Shown here: one piece after another, positions 45,646-52,988 of the stretch
How positions within the stretch are numbered: position 1 is the stretch's first letter
Layout: the number at the start of each line of letters is the position of its first letter
NCBI GenBank assembly: GCA_011525685.1
Contig: WYBW01000020.1
Coordinates: 1 to 64,000 of the forward strand
Source: Verrucomicrobiia bacterium
Lineage (GTDB): Bacteria; Verrucomicrobiota; Verrucomicrobiia; Limisphaerales; JADLHS01
DNA length: 64,000 nt
Direction: 5' to 3'
The notes under the pieces: model-generated
What the model was told of the DNA's origin: nothing
Database searches by the model: none
Seen by the model: the letters and a program-made list of their open reading frames with translations, nothing else
Made by a program: the position numbers and the translations under genes

Positions 45646-46006
45646 GGAGAAAAAATAATTTGAGGTTGTACTTGAAGCAAGCTGTAAATCACTGGCCACT
45701 GGTTTTTAACTTTCCTCCCAGAGCTTACCACGAGGGTCAGCCGGTTGTCATCAAACAAAAAGCCTCGGATGCGGTCCTGGTTACATCCCGGCTTGTTGTC
45801 AGTCCGCCAGTCAGCCGGAGGGGCGACTTACCAGCCGCCCTACAGGCCAGGCGGCTGGCAAGCCGTCTGTCCAGCGTCCACGCCATCCACGCGGCCACAG
45901 GCAGGCAGACCCGGTTGCGAGAAAGTGAGTTGCGTCTTCCGGCCGTTCCGCATCACGGGCTTGCTCCAAGGCTTTCGTGACGGCCACGCGCCTGACTCGT
46001 CCCGCC
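45646..46006. other. Gene-free region upstream of the pseudopilin gene
   Basis: The 360 bases have no supportable gene. CCAGCCGCC (45831-45839) and GGCGGCTGG (45850-45858) form a 9-bp stem with a 10-base loop. The stretch near 45646-45715 is less GC-rich (TAATTTGAGG, GTTTTTAACTTT) and probably holds the pseudopilin promoter, but I could not assign boxes. Confidence 0.4.
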
Positions 46007-46381
46007 CTACCCCGATGGCGGGGAGGATTTTCCGGCGAGGAAGGCCAGCCACAACCAGCCGACCAGGAAACTCATCCCACCCAGCGGGGTGATCGCGCCC
46101 AGCCAGCGGACATTCGTCACCGCCAGCAAATACAACGAGCCCGAGAAGATCACAATGCCCGCCAGGAAACTGAACCACGGCCCGGTCCGGAGGGGTTTGC
46201 CTTGGATGACCAGGAACAGCATCACGGTGTGGATGAAGTGATAGAACACCGCCGTTTCCCAGATTGCGGCGGTTTCGTTGCGCGCCAGAACCTCCTTCAA
46301 TCCGTGCGCCCCGAAGGCGCCAAGAGCCACGGCCAGAAAGCCGGACACGGCCGCCAAGCGGGTTGCTGTGGTAGTGGTCAT
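46007..46381 (-). CDS. DUF423 family small membrane protein
   Basis: The 124-aa protein has four hydrophobic segments and the DUF423 marks LAAVSGFLAVALGAFGAHGL near the start, WETAVFYHFIHTVMLFLV, and TPLGGMSFLVGWLWLAF. E. coli YgdD is the best-known relative; its function is not established. It is downstream of the outer-membrane barrel gene, 88 bases away, on the same strand. Confidence 0.88.
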   Translation of the reverse strand: MTTTTATRLAAVSGFLAVALGAFGAHGLKEVLARNETAAIWETAVFYHFIHTVMLFLVIQGKPLRTGPWFSFLAGIVIFSGSLYLLAVTNVRWLGAITPLGGMSFLVGWLWLAFLAGKSSPPSG

Positions 46382-46469
46382 CTGCTTTCCAAGCGTCTGT
46401 CCATGTCATTTCGCAGGTGCGGGCCGCGCCCTGCCATCAGTTGCGGAATCTGTCTGCCGTCGCACCCCC

Positions 46470-47615
46470 TCAAAACGGCCAGTTGACACCCGCGGTGAAA
46501 TAAACGCCGCCGGACAGGTCCAGTCGCGCCTCGCGCCCGCTGCCGCTGATGGTTGCGCTGCCCAACGACATGTATTGGGCGCCCACGTAAAAGTCGCCGT
46601 GCTTTTCCGCGTGAAACATCAGCGTCGCGCCCACATAGCCGCCAAACACGAACTCCGATCCCTCCACCCGCCCGCTGTTCTGTCCGCTGCCGCCGTCGGC
46701 GGACACGACCCGCTCATCAAACCGCAGGTCGCCATCCAGGTAACCTGCCGCTCCTCCGACGCCCAAGGACACCGCCCAGCGCGGATGGAGTTCCCAATGC
46801 AACAACGGTCCCAGCCGGATCAGGAACAAGGTCGTATCGAGCGTGCGCGAGCCGGTGATGGTGCCCGCGGTGGCATCATCCGCCAGGGCCGTGGCCACGT
46901 CGGAAATGACCGGTCCGATTCCACCCGGGTCGCCGTTGTAAGGCGCCGTAGGCGGCAGAATCCCGCCGGTGCTGAACGCGTGGACGGTGCGGTTGATGTC
47001 CGCGGTCACCGGCTGGTTGTCCTTGATCTTGATGGGCAGATAGCCGAAGCCGAATTCCCACCCGATCTGCGTCCGTCCCATCCTCCAGGGCTTGGCGCCG
47101 TAGGCCACGTCCAGCCCGAGATACGGTGAGTCGTCGCTCTTCGCCCCGCCGCTCGCGCTGAACGACTTGGCGCTGTGGAAGGTGAGGGTCTGCGCGACCG
47201 GATCGAATTGGGACGCGCTCTGGTAACCCCAGTAAGAGGTCAGTCCGAGCGCGTTGCCCGTGTCGTCCACCAGCACGTAACCGTCATCGTAAAGATGGTC
47301 CACTCCCGAGACACCCGGCTCGCCGGGATTGGCGCCGGACACACTGAACTGGCCGCTCATCTTGAACTGCGCCTTCACGTTGATGCCCAGCAACGCCCCG
47401 ACCCGGAAATGCCGCGTGGATTCGTTCAGTCGGGGCGGAGGCATGTCAATCCACACGTGCTGCGGCGGCGGATCGCTGGGAGGGGGCGTCTGCTGCGCCA
47501 CGACACTGCCCGAGGAGCCGGCCAGCACAGCCGCCGCGATCCACATGCCAAACCTCCATTGCCGACACACGTGATCCGTTCGCCCTCGTAAGCTGGATGG
47601 ACAATCAGTGGTCAT
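46470..47615 (-). CDS. Outer-membrane beta-barrel protein
   Basis: The 381-aa protein has a signal peptide; the core WIAAAVLAGSSGSVVAQQ follows a second possible start at 47546 that would give a cleaner signal. After a Pro-rich linker (TPPPSDPPPQHVWIDMPPPR) alternating strands appear (FRVGALLGINVKAQFKM, WEFGFGYLPIKIKD, FVFGGYVGATLMFHAEKHG), and the chain ends in a terminal Phe (GVNWPF), the usual Omp assembly signal. This suggests a small porin-like or OmpA-barrel protein. It is the third gene after the S1/P1 nuclease and DUF11 genes and may share their transcript. Confidence 0.7.
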   Translation of the reverse strand: MTTDCPSSLRGRTDHVCRQWRFGMWIAAAVLAGSSGSVVAQQTPPPSDPPPQHVWIDMPPPRLNESTRHFRVGALLGINVKAQFKMSGQFSVSGANPGEPGVSGVDHLYDDGYVLVDDTGNALGLTSYWGYQSASQFDPVAQTLTFHSAKSFSASGGAKSDDSPYLGLDVAYGAKPWRMGRTQIGWEFGFGYLPIKIKDNQPVTADINRTVHAFSTGGILPPTAPYNGDPGGIGPVISDVATALADDATAGTITGSRTLDTTLFLIRLGPLLHWELHPRWAVSLGVGGAAGYLDGDLRFDERVVSADGGSGQNSGRVEGSEFVFGGYVGATLMFHAEKHGDFYVGAQYMSLGSATISGSGREARLDLSGGVYFTAGVNWPF

Positions 47616-47643
47616 GGGCGGTGGCGTTGGATCTGGCGTCGCA

Positions 47644-49053
47644 TCACGGAGTTTGAATCACCCGATAAAAGCGCGCACCCACACTGGCGGGCCGGCTGAC
47701 CGTTTTGGGCGGACCATCGTCAATCCACTGCACGCGATCGGCCGGGGCCACGATGGAGGGCAAGGCCGCCCGCTCGTCGGCGAACCCGGGATCGCTGCTG
47801 TAAAGCACCGTGTAACGCTGGCCCGGCACGGACGGAAACTCGATGAGGATGTCGCCATTGGCCAGATTGGTCACCAGCGTAACCAGCAGGGGACTCCCCG
47901 CCGGCGGGTTCAACTCCATCGCCAGCATCGGGAAGGCGCGCAATTGCGCATCCTCCACGATCACGGGCAACCGGCTGGGCACAAAATACTCCAGCAGGAG
48001 GTCCACGCTCTGATCGGTTTCCAGTGACGCGGCATGAATGACGAACGGATTGCCGTCGTTCGTGCCCACGGCATTGTAAAGACGGTTGGTCAGGTCCACG
48101 ACGATCAGGCGCGACGACGGCACGGCCAAGGGGCCGACATTAAGCACGCGCACGGTCTGTTCCATCAGACCGGTTTGGGGATTGAACGTCATCGCCGAGG
48201 CATTGCTGGCCACCAACAATCCGGGCAAGAGCGGTCCCACCAGGAGGTTCGTGGTCGCAGTGTTGTTCACGAGGTTGGTATCGAGCACGTTGGGGGCGCT
48301 GATCGCGGCGTGGATTTCCGCCAGGCCCGCGTTGGTGAGCTGCAGGGTCACCTTCAGTTCGCGCGCGTCGCCAATTCCCAACCGGCCCACGCTCCACTCC
48401 AGCACGTTGCTCACCGTGGTGACACCGTTGGAGGGAGAGAGGCTGATGAGCTTCACGTCCGCTGGCAGATTGTTGCTGACGGTGACATTTTGCGCCGCGT
48501 TTCCGCCCTCGTTGCTCGCTGCCAGCGTGTAGCTCACCCAATCGTTGACCAACACGGGATGCGCCGGACCCCGAATGGCAATGGCGAGATCGGGCTGACC
48601 CTCGATCACCCGGGTGATGACGTTGGTCACGGCATTGGTGGTCACGGGATTGAAGGACGTGACGGTGATGGTGTTGGTGAGATCCCCGAACCCCAGGGGC
48701 CGAACCCCCAGCGACAGGAGCGTGAACTGGCCGCCGCCGGGAAACGAGCTGATCACAAAAGTCACGGTGTTGGACGTGACGAGGACCGTCGCGGGCCGGC
48801 TGTTGGTTGTGCCCACCAATTGAACCGGACCGGAGAAGCGGTTGGTCACGGCCACGTCCGGCAGGAGGAAACCGGTGACGTTGGTGACGTTGATGAAATA
48901 AGTCAGCGTCTGGTTGGCCTGAATCGGATCCGGTGCATCGCTCACCGAAAGGGTGAAACTGGGCTGCGCCAGGCTGCGGCCAGCCATCAGGACCGTCAGG
49001 AGCCCGACCGCGAACGCCGCCCGTCTCACACCGCGCTGAAAGGACTTTGTCAT
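47644..49053 (-). CDS. Secreted DUF11-type repeat protein with FYRV tail
   Basis: The 469-aa protein starts at the ATG at 49053, which overlaps the upstream gene's stop by four bases (ATGA). The signal peptide is FAVGLLTVLMAGRSLAQ. At least two DUF11-type beta domains follow (DAPDPIQANQTLTYFINVTN, IAIRGPAHPVLVNDWVSYTL and NNLPADVKLISLSPSNGV), which are typical of bacterial surface proteins. The final part (ILIEFPSVPGQRYTVLYSS to ARFYRVIQTP) matches the tail shared with other secreted proteins in this window. No catalytic residues are seen. Confidence 0.78.
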   Translation of the reverse strand: MTKSFQRGVRRAAFAVGLLTVLMAGRSLAQPSFTLSVSDAPDPIQANQTLTYFINVTNVTGFLLPDVAVTNRFSGPVQLVGTTNSRPATVLVTSNTVTFVISSFPGGGQFTLLSLGVRPLGFGDLTNTITVTSFNPVTTNAVTNVITRVIEGQPDLAIAIRGPAHPVLVNDWVSYTLAASNEGGNAAQNVTVSNNLPADVKLISLSPSNGVTTVSNVLEWSVGRLGIGDARELKVTLQLTNAGLAEIHAAISAPNVLDTNLVNNTATTNLLVGPLLPGLLVASNASAMTFNPQTGLMEQTVRVLNVGPLAVPSSRLIVVDLTNRLYNAVGTNDGNPFVIHAASLETDQSVDLLLEYFVPSRLPVIVEDAQLRAFPMLAMELNPPAGSPLLVTLVTNLANGDILIEFPSVPGQRYTVLYSSDPGFADERAALPSIVAPADRVQWIDDGPPKTVSRPASVGARFYRVIQTP

Positions 49054-50096
49054 TTTTTCCCCGACTTCGCGGCCTTGCGCTCGGTCAGTTGCCGGATGAG
49101 GTATCGGTCTTCCGTCGCCTGTTGCCAAGCAGAAAACCACAGGTCACCGAGCATCTGGCCGGCGGCCACCAGACGCGCCTCCAGAAAAACGCGGCCCTCG
49201 CCGGACGCCGGATTCTCCGGAGTCAACTTGCCCTCCTGATTCAAACGATAGAGCGGCTCGACGAACCGATGCGTCTCCAGCAGATAAGCCATGATCTGCC
49301 GGAACAAATCCTCGGGCCTGGTCGGATCGCCCACAATCTTTGCCGGACGGATTTTTCCAATCAGCGGTTCCGCCTTTACGCCACCGGTCATGCGAAAAAA
49401 ACCGCCGTCAATCCACGAATGAATGCTGCTGTTGGTCGCGTAGCCGTTTGGATTTTCGCCCACCCAGCCGTGATGATGCTTCGTGACGTGCAACGGCTGC
49501 GCGCAATCGCCGACGTAATGTCCCATCACGCCCATGATGTAGAGGAGGTTCTCCTGCGCGTTGGCGATCTCCTCCGCCGTGCCGCCGTATTCCTGGAACG
49601 CCTTGAGATACGAGAAGCCCGACTTGAGCTTGCCGCAATACTCGGCAATGGCCCACGGCGCGAACCCGACCAGTTCCCGCGTGCGATCCTTGTTCTTGAG
49701 CGGATCCATGGCCGGGAACTTCTCGGGATGCGCCGCGCGCGCCAGCGCCAGTTGCGCGGTGAATTCATATCGGAATATCGGCAGCGTCTCGGGTTTGAGT
49801 CCAAACTTCTCAAGATCGTCCAAGTCGAAATAATGGTCCGGTCCGTTGAAATGCGCCAGTGGCAGGTCATCACCGCGATTGCGCCAGCGATCCGGTTCGC
49901 CGCCCAAGAACGCGATCCGCTCGCGGGCCTTCGCGGTCTTGGCGAACGCCGGAAAGTCCTTCGGCAACGAGGCCAGCGCCAGTTGATTCACCACCCGATG
50001 ACCCTCGTAATCCCAGCCAAGCACCGCTTGGGCGACCAACATCCCCCCGACCAGGGGCGCAACGAAACGAAAGCGGTGGAGGTTCATTTTCATCAT
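49050..50096 (-). CDS. Secreted S1/P1-type zinc nuclease / phospholipase C fold
   Basis: The 348-aa protein has a signal peptide ending ...AQAVLG, which exposes Trp28 as the mature N-terminus. The nine zinc ligands of S1/P1 nucleases are all found at family spacing: Trp28, His33, Asp69, His88, His193, Asp197, His203, His226 and Asp230 (MGHYVGDCAQPLHV and IHSWID). These enzymes degrade single-stranded nucleic acids and remove 3' phosphates, with three zinc ions. A lysine-rich tail (ERKAAKSGKK) closes the protein. It is translationally coupled to the DUF11 protein. Confidence 0.87.
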   Translation of the reverse strand: MMKMNLHRFRFVAPLVGGMLVAQAVLGWDYEGHRVVNQLALASLPKDFPAFAKTAKARERIAFLGGEPDRWRNRGDDLPLAHFNGPDHYFDLDDLEKFGLKPETLPIFRYEFTAQLALARAAHPEKFPAMDPLKNKDRTRELVGFAPWAIAEYCGKLKSGFSYLKAFQEYGGTAEEIANAQENLLYIMGVMGHYVGDCAQPLHVTKHHHGWVGENPNGYATNSSIHSWIDGGFFRMTGGVKAEPLIGKIRPAKIVGDPTRPEDLFRQIMAYLLETHRFVEPLYRLNQEGKLTPENPASGEGRVFLEARLVAAGQMLGDLWFSAWQQATEDRYLIRQLTERKAAKSGKK

Positions 50097-50195
50097 GGAT
50101 TGGTTTCGAGTCCGGCCAGCTTAGCGACGCGAGCTTGAAATGCAAAATTCAAATGCTGGCCGGGGTGCGAATGAAAGCGGCGGTCAATCTGAGTG

Positions 50196-50322
50196 GTGGC
50201 AGTGCTCGCGCCGCGAGCACTCCGCCCGCGCGGAGCGGGCGGTTCGTCGCGGTGAAGGGTTGCACCGCCACACGCCGCTTTACGGCTCGCAGCGCGAGCC
50301 GTTCCACCCCGAGGACTGCCAC
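50196..50322. repeat. Cluster of GC-rich hairpins within an 8-bp inverted repeat
   Basis: GTGGCAGT (50196-50203) and ACTGCCAC (50315-50322) enclose three perfect stem-loops: 50202-50220 (GTGCTCG/CGAGCAC), 50222-50242 (CCGCCCGC/GCGGGCGG) and 50283-50301 (CGGCTCGC/GCGAGCCG). A fourth, weaker one is around 50250. It lies in the 330-base gap upstream of the deacetylase gene. It shares the phrase CCGAGGACTGCC with the element downstream of that gene. Confidence 0.65.
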
Positions 50323-50424
50323 TCTCAACCGCACCCGTGTCGGCGCGTGATCTGTTTGCGTTCGATGGCCGGAAGGCGAAAAATTCGTGTCCAATCCCCT
50401 TCATTCTTGGTTCAATCCGCCGCC

Positions 50425-51288
50425 GTGAGAATCATCACTGACGAAAACTGCACCCGTTATTCCAGCCCCGGCCATCCCGAACGGCCCGCGCGCATCACGA
50501 AATCGCTCGAGAAACTGCGCCAACAAAAAGAGCTGGTCATCACTTGGGCGACCCCGGGCAAAGTCGAGGACGCCGCGCTCCTGCGCGCTCACGAGCCCAA
50601 GCACCTGTCACGACTGATGATCCCGCGCGACTTCGACGCCGACACCGCCTACCATGCAGACATACACGAAATTGCCCGCACCGCAGTCGCCGCCGGACTC
50701 GACGCGTTGAAAGCCTCCCGCGCCGGCGAAACGGTGTTCAGTCTCATGCGCCCACCGGGCCATCACGCGACCCGGAATCGCGCGATGGGCTTTTGCTATT
50801 TGAATTCCATCGCCATCGCGGTGCTGGAGGCGCAGGCCACCGGCACCAAACGCGTTGCCGTTTACGATTTCGACGTGCATCACGGCAACGGCACGGAAGC
50901 CATCCTGCTGGACAAGCCGGGCACGGCATTTTTTTCTATCCACCAGCACCCATGCTATCCGGGCACCGGCACGGAAAACGTCGGCCAGAATTGTTTCAAC
51001 TACCCGGTCCTGCCGTACACGCCCCGGGAGGAATACCGCAAGGTGCTGGAGCGCGCGCTCAATGACCTGAAAAAGTTCAAGCCCGACCTCGTCGCCGTGT
51101 CCGCCGGCTTCGACGCCTACGCGCACGACCCCATCGCCCAGGAAACGCTGGAGGCCGAGGACTTTCACTGGCTCGGACAGGAATTGCGCAAGCTTTCCCT
51201 GCCCCTGTTCAGCCTGCTGGAGGGCGGTTACAGCGATGACTTGCCGGAATTGATCTTCGCCTACCTCAAGGGGTTGACCGGGAAGTGA
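50425..51288 (+). CDS. Histone deacetylase-family (AcuC/acetylpolyamine amidohydrolase-like) deacetylase
   Basis: A GTG at 50425 starts the conserved protein (287 aa, RIITDENCTRYSSPGHPERP); an ATG at 50365 would add non-conserved residues. The zinc hydrolase core is complete: His113-His114 in MRPPGHHATRNRAMGFCYLN, Asp150 and His152 in VYDFDVHHGNGTEAI, Asp230 in VSAGFDAYAHDP, and Tyr269 in LLEGGYSDD. Bacterial members deacetylate polyamines, lysines or small molecules; the substrate here is open. It is the only plus-strand gene between 27 kb and 61 kb and is flanked on both sides by related repeat elements. Confidence 0.9.
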   Translation: MRIITDENCTRYSSPGHPERPARITKSLEKLRQQKELVITWATPGKVEDAALLRAHEPKHLSRLMIPRDFDADTAYHADIHEIARTAVAAGLDALKASRAGETVFSLMRPPGHHATRNRAMGFCYLNSIAIAVLEAQATGTKRVAVYDFDVHHGNGTEAILLDKPGTAFFSIHQHPCYPGTGTENVGQNCFNYPVLPYTPREEYRKVLERALNDLKKFKPDLVAVSAGFDAYAHDPIAQETLEAEDFHWLGQELRKLSLPLFSLLEGGYSDDLPELIFAYLKGLTGK

Positions 51289-51295
51289 ACCAACC

Positions 51296-51400
51296 GCGCT
51301 GCCGTGCGGTTTTGGGCTGCGCCAACCCTCTGGCGCTTTCGCGCTGCCCAAAGCCCCCAAAGCGGCCGAGGACTGCCGCACTCCAGACGCTCCATGCCCC
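51296..51400. repeat. Intergenic repeat downstream of the deacetylase gene
   Basis: The element includes GCGCTGCCGTGCGGTTTTGG, CTGCGCCAACCCTCTGGCGC, and CCGAGGACTGCCGCACTCC, which resembles the hairpin cluster upstream of the gene. The remaining stretch 51401-51671 before the sialidase stop has nothing I can assign. Confidence 0.5.
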
Positions 51401-51671
51401 CTGATGGTTCGCTCTCGGTTTATTTCGCGCGGAAAGGAATTCCCTGCGTCCACATCGAAGCCGCCTGAATCATCTCAACGCACAAATCGAAACGGTGCGG
51501 TTAACAGGACAAGTGTTGGTTGAAACCGTTCCGGCGGCGAACTGGCAAGAGCGATCAGCTGTGATTCTCGCCCCGAGGTGTCACGCGTTCGCAACGCTGG
51601 ACACACCGGGAAGCACGCAGGAGACGCCAGGACCAACTGACTCATCCTGTCGCTCTTGAAATCCCATTGGC

Positions 51672-52988
51672 TCACTTTTCATTTCTCTCGCCTGCCGGGG
51701 CGGCAGTCTCCTCCAGCCAGCCCAAGGGAAACCTTCCGAAGGTGATGGTTTCATAAGGACTCCGGTCACCGCGTTCGTAGAGACAACCGATGGTCTGGTC
51801 CGGCAGCGCCACCAGGCAGGAATAGGCGGACGGCCCGGGGTGCAGTTCCCTGCCGGCTGACCAGCTCGCGCCTTCGTCACAGCTCCACCTCACGGTCATT
51901 TTCTCCCGCTTGGTGCTGGCGGGATTGGAGAACAGGAGAACGCCCTGCCGCTCCCCGTCCGGCCAGGAGTAACGGCGCAGGCTCGCCTGGCAGATCGGCT
52001 CAATCAATTCCGGCGCGTGCCGCTGATCGGTCCAGCTTGCTCCACCGTCGTGGCTGACCGCGGTTTGCCGGGTCCGTTGGGCGCGGTCGTAGTTGCGCAT
52101 GTTCAGCATCAGCCGATTGCCGGTCAGTTCCACCACCTCGCACTCGTTGACCTGGTCGCGCGGCGAACTGCCGCCCAATTGCCAGGTTGTGCCGTGGTGG
52201 TCGGAATAAATGACGTGCGAGAAGTAACGCTTTGTGCCGGCCTCGATGTGATCGCACGGGATGACCAACCGCCCCGCATGTGGCCCGCACTCGATTTGAA
52301 TCCCCGCACCAGGCCCGGTCGCGTACCAGGTCCAGTTCGTCAGCTTGGTCGTGGCCGTGATCTCCTTCGGCTTGGCCCAAGTCCGCCCCTCGTCCGTCGA
52401 GGAGGTGACGAACACGCGGCGGGTGTCGCGGCTGGTTTCGGCGATGATCCGCGACTCGGCGTCGTCGCCGCGATTCCACGTCAGCAACAGCCAGATCGTG
52501 CCGGTCCGCCGGTCCACCACGGGACAAGGGTTGCCACAGGTGTTTGGGCCGTCGTCCCATAGCACGGCCAGTTCGCTCCAGGAGCGTCCGCCATCCGAAC
52601 TGCGCTTGAACACCAGGTCAATGTCGCCGGTGTCACTGGCAGAATGTTTCCGCCCCTCGGCAAAGGCCAGCACGTCGCCGCCCGGGGTCAAGACCGTGGC
52701 CGGGATGCGGAACGTGTGATAACCCTCCTGACCGCTGGTAAACACCCGCACCTGCTCCGGTGGAGTGGTGTTTGAGCCTTGGATGGCCGACGACGGCTTT
52801 GGGGAACTTTCCGCTGCCAACGCCGACATAAGCGAGGCGCAAATCATCAGTCCGGCGCCGGCCGGGCGCCACGATGGGCGGCTTGGGCCGGCTCGCCTGG
52901 TTTCATGTCGCCGGCAGACCGGATCGCTCACACTTGGCAAGGACAGGACGGACGAAGAGGTTGCTTGAGGGAGTGTGAACCGGTTCAT
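51672..52988 (-). CDS. nanH: Secreted exo-alpha-sialidase (GH33, BNR repeats)
   Basis: The 438-aa protein shows the sialidase FRIP motif (HTFRIPATV, Arg94), an acidic segment after EGRKHSASDTGDID, and five Asp-box repeats (SSDGGRSW, STDEGRTW, YSDHHGTTW, SHDGGASW, SCDEGASW) around the six-bladed propeller, plus late NECEVVEL and PSAYSCLVAL. It would release terminal sialic acids. Its start overlaps the stop of the symporter gene by four bases (ATGA). The hydrophobic segment (AGLMICASLMSALAAES) is about 45 residues in, so either the start or the signal is unusual; an ATG at 52847 would give a normal signal peptide. Confidence 0.88.
   Translation of the reverse strand: MNRFTLPQATSSSVLSLPSVSDPVCRRHETRRAGPSRPSWRPAGAGLMICASLMSALAAESSPKPSSAIQGSNTTPPEQVRVFTSGQEGYHTFRIPATVLTPGGDVLAFAEGRKHSASDTGDIDLVFKRSSDGGRSWSELAVLWDDGPNTCGNPCPVVDRRTGTIWLLLTWNRGDDAESRIIAETSRDTRRVFVTSSTDEGRTWAKPKEITATTKLTNWTWYATGPGAGIQIECGPHAGRLVIPCDHIEAGTKRYFSHVIYSDHHGTTWQLGGSSPRDQVNECEVVELTGNRLMLNMRNYDRAQRTRQTAVSHDGGASWTDQRHAPELIEPICQASLRRYSWPDGERQGVLLFSNPASTKREKMTVRWSCDEGASWSAGRELHPGPSAYSCLVALPDQTIGCLYERGDRSPYETITFGRFPLGWLEETAAPAGERNEK

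Noticed and set aside
50196-50322. CRISPR-like array
   Set aside because: The units are hairpins of different sequence without regular direct repeats or spacers, and no cas genes are near.
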